Shown piece by piece: positions 23,704-35,279 of a DNA stretch of 64,000 nucleotides; the first letter of the stretch is position 1, and each line of letters begins with the position of its first letter. The notes under the pieces were generated by a model. The model saw only the letters and a list, made by a program, of their open reading frames with translations. It was not told the DNA's origin and ran no database searches. The stretch spans positions 18,960,241 to 19,024,240 of the forward strand of contig CM049318.1 in assembly GCA_026874595.1 (NCBI GenBank), read 5' to 3'. This DNA comes from Sipunculus nudus (lineage: Eukaryota > Annelida > Sipuncula > Golfingiida > Sipunculidae). A program made the position numbers and the translations under genes.

Positions 23704-26340
23704 AAAGTGTCATTCTGCGCTGGGAAGTGTATATTCGTATCTGGTTTCTTATTAATTTGTTCGTCTCTTTCACCTGGCTTCTCTTTAATTTTTGTTTGAA
23801 CCGTATAGACGTATGATTGCATGCAACATATTTTATATGATGGTCGTTAGGAATGATGGAAAAGTGGTAATCGTTTTCTTTCTTCAAGTTCTGTTGTACC
23901 TGCTAAGATTATCGCTTCTTCGACAGTATACAAGTACGGCTGCTGTGTCCGCATCTTGATCATACAAGATTAGTCTACGCTTATGTTAGTGAAAGGCCAT
24001 ATGAAACCCATAACCCGCCTGACGGCTTGGAACACAGGGTAAGGGAATGGGATATTGTTCATTGTGCCGGTGATTAAACATCCAACGCGTCACTATGCTG
24101 CACTTAATCCCTGTACGAGAAGAGTTACGTTTGTATTACATGCCAATACGTAATTGATGGGCATAATCAAGTCCATTTGTCATTGCCTGTAAGTTCTATT
24201 CCTCGTTTGAAACCTATGAACGGCTGGCGCGTAATCAATTGTAGTCACTTTATTTTTGTGATTGCTTTATAATTTAATAATCATAATTACAAGCATATAC
24301 TGAAAAAATTATCCAATGAAACGTGAAAAATCCAGATTAACAACTTGGAAACAGATCAGAGGAAACCTAGTTAATTCATCATCAGAATACGTTTACGTCA
24401 AAAGATTATTTTTTATTTGGTCGTAGGCCGTTCCCGTAAAGAGCGTGCAATAATAGCAATGCTGCAATTATGTTATCATGTTTAACTTTCTTGTGATTTG
24501 ATTGATTGTTATAATAAACTGGGACAAAAATAGCCAACCTTTTTGATTGGGACCATTTTGGACCGCACAGACAAAACAATCCCCTTGATCTGCTATGTTT
24601 CTCCAGATTCTTACCAAATGTTCATGAGACCTACCTGGACTTTGTCCAACTAATCAACAACTGTGTTATCATGCCAACAGACCAAACAACCAGATAATAT
24701 ATAAACAAACATAGGTTAAAACTAGCCTTACGGGCGAAAGTGAGATGCCATCAATATTAATTACGAAACGAAGGACTGTCGAAATTACCAGAACAAAATC
24801 AATTACTGGCAATGTGTTTGTCTAGAGAAACAATTATGAAAAATTAATTTATGTTTGGCGCTTTTGTTAATGGTGTACATATCAATCATAGTCATTCGTT
24901 ATCTTGACTCTTGGAATGTCGCCTCACATGCAAATATCAAATCTACGTTGGCAATCGGATATGCACGAAAGGAGTTGGTGTTAATGTAAATATACATAAA
25001 TGATCAAATGATATGTTTTGATCATTTTTACCATTCTAATATTGATAATAGTTACCAGATAATATCATACAATTACAATGACTTCATTTGCTCTCCCACC
25101 GTGGACCTTTATATGTCATGCAATCTTGGGGAGTTCTCTAATGAGTCTTTGTTTGATTTAAGAACGTTAATATCAAGGACCGGGTGTAGTTCTCACGTAT
25201 TGTGAACAGAACACAAAAATTACTAAGAATTATTTTTAATACTGCTACTATTTTTACTGCTACTAGTACTACAAATAATAATAAATATAATAATTATTAT
25301 TATTATTTTTATTATTAGAATCATTCTTTTACGAAGAAAATATAATACTCACAACTTAAAAAAGTGAATAATGGCAACATGTGCTTAGCTACAAACTAAA
25401 TATAAAGCAAGTACAAATTGATAATTGCATCTTAGTTACTCGGGTCAAAAAGTTTTACCTCTCAACTTATTTATCGGTTCATCAGAGGTTTTGTTTTAAA
25501 GTAAATGTCATTTGATAAATCATGATTCAGATTTTGTACGGGAAATATCAGATATTTATTTACGTCATATATGTACAGGAATCTGGCTTGTCTAGGCCAT
25601 TATGCGTATGCATCCTTTTCATTTCTGCCAGTGTTGGTTTATGCGACATATGCAATAATGTGTCCAGATATGTGTAGACTGATCGATAATTCATGTTCGT
25701 ACATCGCCGATTAAGCGATTTGCCCTGCTAGCAGTGGCGCCTCGACGCAAACAGTAGATTTAACAATGCCAAAATGCTGCCATCGGATTCGGTGCCTCCT
25801 TTCCAACCACCATGAAACAGCAAAAGTCCATCTCTGACCCCCCCCCCCCCCCTCCCCCGATACACACATACAGTATTACAAGTACTACAATACGGAAAAC
25901 GAATGTTAAGTTTATTATTATCATTATTACTATTATTAAGAATCAAATAGAACGCGACGTTTGCACACAGCTGAAGAAATTTATGCAGTTTCATGTTCCA
26001 GTAAAGCAGATATTAGTGTGGAAATAACTATATAAGGGGTTTACTACTGCTCTACAGGTAAGACACAAACCAAAACACGGAGAATACCTTTCCATATTAT
26101 CTCATTGATTTAAATAATACATTATAAGAATAATATAAAAAATATAAAAAATCAAATAAAATCCTATTTATTTGACTAAGATTAGAGTGCTTGGTAAGAT
26201 ATCAGGAACTACTATGCTATGAAAATGAATTATCAAATATCAGCAATATCTATTCCCAAACACACTTGCTCCCTTCTCCTCTGTCACAACCGCTGCACTA
26301 TATGTTCCAGCTGCACGACAACGTGAAGGAAACTGTAGAC
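23700..26340. other. Intergenic, no gene recognised
   Basis: AT-rich sequence with (ATT)n patches near 25270 and 25920 and a C tract at 25838-25858. The open frames (for example 25008-25205, 25728-25994) have low-complexity or AT-driven content and no known motif. Confidence 0.6.
25838..25858. repeat. Poly(C) tract
   Basis: Fifteen C, one T, five C. It can form G-rich structure on the minus strand. Confidence 0.95.
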
Positions 26341-26355
26341 TTGCAATATAGAATT

Positions 26356-26535
26356 ATTACCTCCGCCAAGCCTAGCGGCGGGGGCTATGTTTTTTGGAGC
26401 GTATGTTTGTCTCTCTGTTCATCTGTTAGCACGCTGACACAAAAGTACTCAACAGAGTTTGGTAAAATGTTTAGGACAGCTCGACAATGATACATGGAGC
26501 AAATTTGGCGATCCGTGCGTGAAAAACCCCGGAAT
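26356..26535 (+). mobile_element. MITE family A, copy 2
   Basis: It starts TTACCTCCGCCAAG, followed by GGCGGGGGCTATGTTTTTTG and 'tgtttgtctctctgttcatctgttagca', the family's left-end order. The right end is diverged or lost. Confidence 0.65.
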
Positions 26536-26587
26536 GAGTTCACTGGGACGTAGAGGGTGATGATGTGGCCATATTTGAAGTGAGTCG

Positions 26588-26628
26588 TGACGTCATAGAG
26601 GACAATGACGTCACTCCACGTGCACGTG
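26588..26628. promoter_or_regulatory. Cluster of two CREs and two E-boxes
   Basis: Perfect TGACGTCA palindromes at 26588-26595 and 26606-26613, then back-to-back CACGTG at 26617-26622 and 26623-26628. CREB/ATF and bHLH factors bind such sites respectively. The cluster lies in a GC-richer stretch that also carries a 125-codon frame (26565-26942) with no recognisable domain. Confidence 0.5.
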
Positions 26629-27128
26629 CCGTTTTCCTGAAAGGTGTCGGTAAATCAACGTACAGCATGAGGTCCACGCTTATTGTTCGTTGTTTTTATA
26701 GTCCTGGGCCCTGTTGCAGTAAGAAAGTAAACGGCTTCAGCTCCCCACAAACCCCAACCTCGCGGGAGATGGGCCAAAAAGAAATCGACTTTGCCAGGTT
26801 TACAGGACTAGTTTCTTTAGTACTTGCGTGTAAGATTCCTTATGTAGGGAATACGGAATGCGTGTTGAGAGATTTCATAGGAACCTGCACGGCGGCATGC
26901 ATTTTTCTATGTGTTGCCAATGAATACCATCCGGAAGCTTAAAAATTCGCTACAAGTAGGGCTTGTTTTGCCAGATACCCATTCCGCATGCCGCATCAGC
27001 GCATGGGGAATCTCACCTTCTTCATTTCATATTACGTGGACAAATTTTATACGCATTCCGCACCACGCATTCCGCACGTAAGAAATTACAGCTTTAGTCT
27101 GCAAATATATTCAAGTATATCTGTCTAT

Positions 27129-27400
27129 TACGTACGCCAAGCGGCAGGGGTTAAGTTTTGGCGGGCTTTGATTTGTTTGTTTGTCTGTTAGCAGCATTAG
27201 GTAAAAAAAAATAATGACGGATCTTGAAAATAGGATAGCGCGGCAATGATCGAACGAAAAATTGATTAAATTTTTATACGGATAACATACTTGATCCAGG
27301 ATATTTTAAAGGAAATTGTTGCTTTTCTGACAGTTTCATGTGAAGGTAATGAGGTGCTTTGGCGGAGGTCTGCGCTCTCCGAATGCTTTTCTAGGTTCCT
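27129..27400 (+). mobile_element. MITE family A, copy 3 (near complete)
   Basis: The left end 'acgccaagcggcaggggtta' and right end CTTTGGCGGAGGTCTGCGCT form inverted CGCCAAG/CTTTGGCG ends. The interior has GATTTGTTTGTTTGTCTGTT and 'aaaattgattaaattttta'. It has the same layout as 1-237 and no transposase. Confidence 0.75.
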
Positions 27401-29480
27401 TATAATTCCCTTGTCTCAATAAGACCTCAGTGAACAAACTCATAAACACAACACATGACTACACTACTTCAGGAAACTTGATTTAAGAATAGACAAAATA
27501 GGTCTTTAAGTATTTTTATTCGTTTAGATATTCTTAACAAGTTCTCTGTAGCGGTTTTGAGACAATGTTCTATACTCATACGCAGTGTGGAGACTTTTTA
27601 TTAATATACATTGGTTTTGAGCATCAGCAAATCGCACGAGTGGAGAGAATCTACGGTCTTGCAGAAGTAATCCTTCGCTATTTTGGTCGATTTTCATATC
27701 ACTTCACATGTCACTACAATTTTTCATTAGTCCTTGGATTTCTTTTAACAGTTCAAATAATTTTCATTTTGAAGTCATATAAAAGGTCTAACCATTAATT
27801 TGATAGATCGATAACTTTCATTATCACCTAGGGATATTATATAGCGTATTACATTCAGTAACTTAATTGATATAAAGTGAACTATATAATAATGGGCATG
27901 GATAGAACCAACTCTATTTATCGCTGGCCTAAACGGACTATATTTCTCATTTTAAAACTCATTAACAGTTTGTCCTGAATAGAGCATGGTTATCAGGTAT
28001 TCCATATTTATTGAAAAATTCAATAAAACGTTATTTGCATGCACACTGAAACCACATATCTGATGCAAGTGGAAAAAATCAAGATTAATAACTTGTAAAC
28101 AGATTAAATTATACTACAATAACTATTCACAGGGACACGTATCTGCATATTAATGCTTTTTTATCGTAATGTATCCATCACTCTTTCGCCTCTTGTCAGT
28201 GCAGACATCAGTTTCGGTGAATTATCCCTTTATTATGAGTGAAATTTACCATCCTGATACAGATGTTGAAACCGGAGATGTCCAGTTGAACAGCCGAATA
28301 TTCAACATTTGACACGTTAATCTTTGTCATTTGTTCCATAATTATATAAGTTTTATACAGTACATTCATTTGCCTGAAGCTGTCATGTTCCTCATTGTTT
28401 CAACTAGCTTCTATTCGTCTTCCTATCCCTGCATAATTATCACAGTAGGTTTGCTTGGATTTAGATATATGCAAAGTCTATGTCCTAATAGAAATGAATA
28501 TTTGTTCTACTTTCTTATTTTTATCAGTGATCTCAATCAGCCTTACTGATTTTATATAGGAATAATGATAACACAAGAGCACACTTTTGCCACCCAAGAG
28601 GTGCATTTAATAGAAGGGTGGTCTTAGAAACCGATGGTTATATAGCAGATCAATGCCATCACTTATACACAATTTAAACATTCGCTGCCACACTAGAGAA
28701 CACACTGACAACCTTATTTTACTTCGACTGTGTGTTGCCATTAGACGAGACACTGAGTCCGAATGCACACTTTCGAACATTTTCACATTTTACTTAAAAT
28801 TTGCTCCTAGTTTTTTACGATCTTGCACAAATACTCAGAGAATGTGTCATATGTTTCCATGCATACACGTTAGGCAAATTTGAAATACTATCCGACATAT
28901 GCAGCGGAATATACGGATGTTTTTTTTATATAATCATAATAATATTTCTGTTTACAATAATAATCCTTTCGGGCATCTTAATAACCTTGCTTGATTCAAA
29001 CGGCAGTTATATACAAATACTGAATTAAGGTAAGGGTATTATCCTAAAGTTTTCAATCTTATGATTTTTCCTATACCAGAAAACCGACTATTCAGCTAGA
29101 CAGACTGATGCACAGATAGCCTTCTTAGTTTTATGCTTTTAACAAAGTTCTGTTGCTGTAATAAACCTGTTCTTGTAATTCCTTATTTACTCTAATATCC
29201 CATTGTTTATCCATCTGATGTACTTGCTTCAGTGTAAGCGCTGCTTTCTTCGACCAATATAATCTAATTTCCAACAGTCTCAAACTTATTAGAAGACAAT
29301 TACTCTATTCGTTTCAAACAATTTCGTTCGTTCAGCCAGTGAACCTAGCAGTCACGATCCTTTTAAACAATCATCTTCAAACAGGAATATGGAACACAAT
29401 CTCCCCTCATACCTAATAATCAATCAATTAGTTGGAGTACCTTCAACCAAACAGTCATAATTTGACGCACACCTATACAT
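27401..29480. other. Intergenic, no gene recognised
   Basis: AT-rich sequence. Hydrophobic frames such as 28331-28549 and 28801-29028 reflect T-rich sequence and carry no family motif or splice context. Confidence 0.55.
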
Positions 29481-29712
29481 TTATTAGTTGTTCATCGCGT
29501 CAGACACCATGGAGAATGGAGGGCATTTACTCAACCAAATATTGTCATTTTTCTTCAATTTCAGGCATTCTGCTATTTGTCTCAGGGGTTGTTGCAAAAA
29601 TAAGTGTAACACAAAATTACTTCCAATTTTAGAAGATAGCCCATCTATGACAAACATAAACCCACTTAACCACACAATGTTGCAGTAAAAAATTACTGAC
29701 GTGCTGACGCTT

Positions 29713-30072
29713 TCAATTTTCTTTCTCAGACAGTGCAGAAGTAATCTCTTTGTTATATGACGACGCTGTTTTGATACCATAGGAAAAGTAATATAATTTA
29801 GCATGAATAGCTTCAGTTACCATGAACAACAGTGTTTCAGGATAACTGCACACAATGTTTTCGCTGGTTTTCTCATAAAAGTAAATGGAACATTCTGAGT
29901 TATCCTTAGGGGACTCCATGCTCGCTAAATAGCAGGTCTGTAAATACGGAGAAACGTATTTCAGAACAAATATTTCATTGAAATCGTTTCGTAAAATTGT
30001 TTGCCCACCTCCTGTGCGGATAATTGCTTTCTCCTTTAGGACACTTGTAGTTTTAACGTACTTCATCTGCAA
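29713..30072 (-). pseudogene. Possible decayed Myb/SANT-like transposon-associated fragment
   Basis: A 119-codon minus-strand frame has the local motif KEKAIIRTGGGQ followed by an acidic/hydrophobic stretch (FNEIFVLKYV). That resembles the Lys/Arg-Thr-Gly-Gly-Gly linker after the Myb/SANT domain in Harbinger-associated proteins. The preceding helices are absent, and an overlapping frame (29484-29804) shows nothing. This is a weak similarity call from memory, and chance is quite possible. Confidence 0.18.
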
Positions 30073-30079
30073 TTCTCTT

Positions 30080-31610
30080 CAACTGAAATATTAATGCTCA
30101 CGTCCAAAAGCGAACCCACCCTCATTATCTTTTGTTGGAAAAATATTATGTTGTAAAATTGAAGAAAATATAATTCACAAGGCACAGCTCGTTTCTTTAT
30201 TGTTCAATGACTGGTCTTATCAATTAATAGCAGTCTCGATAGAACTTTCGATAAATTAGCTTTCACTAGTTTGTCTTGTAAAGATACGACGATGGCTTTA
30301 TCAATTGTTTTAACATTTGTATTTATGCCATTAATGTCGGGAAAACATCTGAACAATTTCAAAGTTGAATAAAGACAATGGTGTCTGCATGTTATGATGC
30401 CGTGCAATGTATATCCTTTTCAAACTATTATGAGTAAAATAACGAACTAATAGGCAAACAAGAGAACAGAAATGTGTAACTGGACCTAACTCGTCTAATT
30501 TAAGGACTGCGTTAGTTTATCTTAACTAACTCGACACTTTGAAACTGCTTTGTGTGTAACAAGAAATAAAGTAGGCCTACCCTCATGACACATTATTGCT
30601 CTAGTCAGAGAAAAGCTATGTTTTAATTTAATGTCAAGGCATAACTCATATTAACCAACCTTCACATTTAGGGATACTGGAAAAAATACTGAATCATTTT
30701 ATAGTCCTTTTCATCAATAGATTTACTCAAATTACATGCACATGCACAGAATGGCGCTGCTGAGTTGGTGCGACTGTTTAAGATTTAGCATTGATGAAGG
30801 GGATCAGATTCCGCCCATCAAATGTCAAAGTAACTCACCTGAATGAGATTGCTTTTTGGCATACAATACAACTCTTAATTACGAGTGAGTGTTTTCCTGC
30901 TGATTGCAGATGTCTATGGCGCAGCTTTTCCGGGGGACAATGGGAAAGATCAACATGTCAGACGTTAACCTTTTTAACATTTGTTAGTTTCATTTCAGAG
31001 GAAGTGCATAAAATCAATTAATTAACTAGACATAAAGATATCAACGACCTCGTGCCTTCCAGTTGATCCCATTCTTTCTCTTTATCCTGGATTACTTCCA
31101 CTGATCATGACAGGCTTTAGATATCCAAAGAGAACTTTGTCATAATAAAAATGTACTTTATTTCGCTTATTACTAATTAATGTATTCCTACCTGTTGATT
31201 GTCTTTTATGGTAGTCAGGAGCAGTAAAAAAGAAAAGAAGCCTTGCCCAAAAGCAAATTCACATAAATTGTATTTTCTAAAGAGAACATAGAAAGTCACA
31301 AAATTAAGAAAACGGGTCACCATACCATTTTTGACACGTTACTTAGAGTGCATATAGATGGAGTTTTTAAACAATTTTATAACACCTTCATCATAATTTT
31401 CTTACTTTTACTTCTGTTGGATTTGCCAAGATATATAACTCATAAGTTAGACAACTCGGAAGCTATTAGATGTTCCAGTTGCCCTTTAATAAACGCATTT
31501 GATTCATTTGGGGCGTTTCGAAGTTCGAGTTATTTTAAGAAAAAAACAATATATTGGACACAGGGTTCTAAATAATGGCTCTAGCGGTAAACAAATTATA
31601 GGTGAATAAA
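30080..31610. other. Intergenic, no gene recognised
   Basis: Nothing beyond short incidental frames and AT-rich sequence. Confidence 0.55.
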
Positions 31611-31616
31611 ACAGAA

Positions 31617-32205
31617 ACGACAATACCAAACAATAACAAGCAACACTGCGATGAACTGCAAAAAGTATATTTCATTACCCTACGCAATTACAGCTATTTA
31701 TCGCCATTTTTATCAGTAACATAAGCGTTCGTCGTGGTTTGATCAAACATTAAGACACATTTCAATAATCATTATAAAAAAAGCTCAAGAATGCACTCCC
31801 CGTTTAGTAAATTCCCACAGTTACAAAGAATCTGCCAGCCTTAATAGCTGTGCAGTTACAGGAACCTTCATTGGTTAATATTTTACAAAGTATCCAAGTT
31901 CACAGTATGTGCGACAATACCAAACAATAACAAGCAACACTGCGATGAACTGCAAACAGTATATTTCATAACCCTGCGCAATTACAGCTATTTATCGCCA
32001 ATTTAATCAATAACAATAAGCGTTCGTCGTGGTTTGATCAAACATTAAGATACATTTCAATAATCATTATAAAAAAAAGCTCCAGAATGCACTCCCCTTT
32101 TAGTAAATTCCCACAGTTACAAGGAATCTGCAAGCCTTAATAGCTGTGCAGTTACAGGAACCTTCATTGGTTAATATTTTACAAAGTATCCAAATTCACA
32201 GTGGA
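31617..32205. repeat. Two tandem copies of a ~295 bp repeat
   Basis: Unit 1 (31617-31911) and unit 2 (31915-32205) share 'caataccaaacaataacaag', 'agcgttcgtcgtggtttgat' and 'ttaatagctgtgcagttaca' at an offset of 294-296 bases, with scattered substitutions. The tail of unit 1 is where the larger duplication starts. Confidence 0.92.
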
Positions 32206-35200
32206 ATAAAGGTCATGATAGTTTCCATGACTGTCCTGAAGAAGTCGTATAATCAATCACGGCTCTCTTAACTTTTATCCTCCTCTTGAAAAGAGCTTGG
32301 TACGATAAAAATAAACATGACTGATAATTGTCAAAATAATCATATTTATGATAGCTCACTCATGATAGCGTTTTCCTGTATCTTTGATACGTTTTCCTGA
32401 TTTCATTTGATTAAGACAGTTAGTGTATGTGCGACTTTAACATGACTGAACACCTTGCAGGTGTTTTAAATCCTCTTTCAAATTTTGGACTTATCTCTTC
32501 GTTGTTAAAACATTAAACATGAAACTTAACCTGTGTCATTCGTTTAAAAAGCTTTCAGATATGGTAAACAAATTTATCTATTCACCCGACGGAATCAAAT
32601 GATTTCTCAATGCAAACGTGTCATTCTATGATGTTTATTGAACTGTTATTATAAAAGTAAAGATTATTAAACCCATTTTGCATGTAATGTTGCATTACTG
32701 TGACACCACATGCAGCTCGGATGAATTCAAAGTATCAAATTGAAACAGAAACAAATGGTTTAAACACCCTGACATGTCACTAGTTTTACAGGAAAGGGTT
32801 TAATTGTATCAATCCTTATATCTCTAGCCCATCGAATGTGACTCTGGAACAAGTCCAAACAAGGCAATCAAGACAGGTCCGCCCAAAAAAAGAAAGATTT
32901 TCTTGAAACTACTCAATTATAGGAAGATTTTAGTCCCGTTTATGTAATGAATGTACACGACCATATTTGGAACAAAGAATGCAGCCAGAGAATGGTAGAT
33001 ATGGCACTGTTCCGCACATAACCGAGAGGCTTAATCTAGTTAGATTAGCAGAGCTTTCTTTAATATTTTCTGGTATCCTGCTTTAATAGAATGCGGGGCT
33101 GCCTATGTCACAGCGGGTCAAGAAAATGGATTTTTTAATAAAAAAAATGGCCTCATCTAGACATATTCTGCCACGGGAAGATACCTAACCGATACAATGG
33201 AAAAGGCTTCCAGAAGGAGTATGTAAACATATTCAAATGCAGAGAGTAACCCTAGCTGAAGAGCAAAATAAGATCCTAGACGTTTTGCCCGAAATCTGGT
33301 GCTGTGTTGTGCGCTTAACCGACTCATAGTATATCAGCTCATATCCTAGCTAATTTCCATCGAAACCAACGACCACCTGGAGGCCTGAGTATTAAGTTGT
33401 GTTACCAAAACCAGCATATAATGAATACATAAAGTATCCTTAATCATACCCTACGACCTGGAATATTTGCCTTCAAAATTTTAAATAATTTACATTTAAA
33501 AATTAAGGTGTGTGAAAGTTCAAGTAATCATCTCGCGTTTAGCTCCACTTTATGCGTAAATAAATATCTCGAAGCTTCCTGATCTGCCTCTGATATTTTT
33601 CCGCAAGGATTTTTGCTTCCAAATTTGTATATCATTTAAGAATGCGTGAGTTTAAGCATAAAAGTGTGTAAAATTTTAAGTAATCCTTATGCGTTCAGTT
33701 CCAAGTTACGTGTTTATAAATATCTCGTAGCTATCTGATCTGCCTCTGACATTTATCCGACTCCTTACGTAAATAAGCAAGTAACCCATGGTTCATGACA
33801 CTCAGCTGACTTGAACAGTCTGTAATATTTAAATTCTTGAGTGCTAAAATCCACATAGAACAGCAAAACCCGCAAGATATAAGTCTCAGTGACCTAATGT
33901 TTGGTATGCAAGGTGACTTAGAAAGGATATTCTTTGGTTTTTGTAAGACGTTTCTAGGTTAAACGGCTACAATTTTTGCCTGTTAATAACTGGCCAGCTT
34001 TATTTTCTGAGTACAAAAAAAGTACAATATAATGAAACGAGTAAAAATAAAGAAAAAGTCCATAGCTCCACAGTTATCCTAAGCTGAGAGAACTTTCCAT
34101 GGCCAATTAGCTTGCTGATTGCAAAAAAAGATCCATGCAAATATAACTGAGATATTTTATATTAAGTATCAATGTCATACATCAACAGTTGCAATAGTAA
34201 AAATGTTGCAGTTGTGTCCGCAACAGTTCTTAAGAACTGAAGGACTAGCTAGGCTGATTTTCTTCATTTTTTGCATGGTTACAATGTGATACGTTCAGTT
34301 GATTAACACAGTTTTAGGTTTTAGAGTTGAGTGCATATTGTTTGTTTTCCAGCTAAAATTACGTACACAAGTCTGATTTTCTAAGTACTAAACTCACATA
34401 CAAAAATAAAAACACTCGCAATATGTAGGGCACTGTGACTTACTTTTTCTGCATGCAAGGAGATTTACCAAAGCCCTACCTTTATGTCAAGTGAGAAGTT
34501 TCTAAGTTAAACGGTTACGATTTGTGCCTGGTTAACGAACAACGGACGACCGGCCCGACACACGGACGAGGGATAAAGGGTGATAGCTATAGCTCAGCTG
34601 AACTTATAAAACAAACTGTACATTATAATATTAGTATGGAAGTCATCTTCATCGGGTATTTTTAATTTGTAATGCAAATGGCCATAAGATCATTGACATG
34701 AGAACAATACTTAATACATTGTTCATATTTTCGATCACAATATGTTATAACCCAAGTATAAATATAAATTTAAAACCAATAGAAGTGATTGGTTATTAAT
34801 CTGGTATATCATTGTTAATTATAAACTCGTTGAATATGGCATGCAAACGCGCCTAACATTTTACCAAATTAAGTTAATTTTGATAACACAGTTGACATTT
34901 TTAAAACTTATCTGGATAAATACAGACCGTATCCACCGAATGGCCGTCTTGGATAAATGAATAATAACAAATAATATGAGATAACCAAGTCAAAAGACAA
35001 TGCTGCCATTACTTTCTACATCAATGAATAAATTATAAACTACTATAACATGAGCAGAAAAGCCGATTTGATGTATGTACTTAGTATATATTTTGACATG
35101 CAGCAGGTGGTATGATTATCGTCTCCATCTGAGACGTAAGTAGTTTTCAGGATGTAATGTGGCCCATTCAAATAAATCCGTTAATGAAAAGGAAGAGTTT

Positions 35201-35279
35201 TAATACAAAAATAGCGACATTTGGACATCAGGTATCCAATCCAAGGACAAAATGTGACCTTTTTTATTTCGGCACTTTC
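31824..35279 (+). repeat. 3.455 kb direct tandem duplication, copy A
   Basis: From CAAAGAATCTGCC to TTTCGGCACTTTC. Copy B follows immediately at an offset of 3455. In the parts I compared by eye the copies are identical except for one A in an A-run near 33130 (8 versus 9). The content is non-coding, and no frame of 60 codons exists across 31576-39334. It includes a ~156 bp direct repeat (33508, 33664) and sequence related to the 9.7-11.3 kb array. Confidence 0.95.
33504..34580. repeat. 156 bp-type repeat relatives inside copy A
   Basis: Two direct units at about 33508 and 33664 share 'atctgatctgcctctga'. They are followed by 'taacccatggttcatgac', 'cagtgacctaatg', 'ggttacgatttgtgcctgg' and 'cggacgaccggcccgacac', then 'agctatagctcagctgaact'. 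The same phrases start and fill the array near 9560-11335. Copy B repeats this at +3456. Confidence 0.65.

Noticed and set aside
26565-26942. 125 aa open frame, the longest outside the GPCR
   Set aside because: No family motif. It lies between MITE copies in a GC-richer patch where long frames arise by chance; kept only as context for the CRE/E-box cluster.
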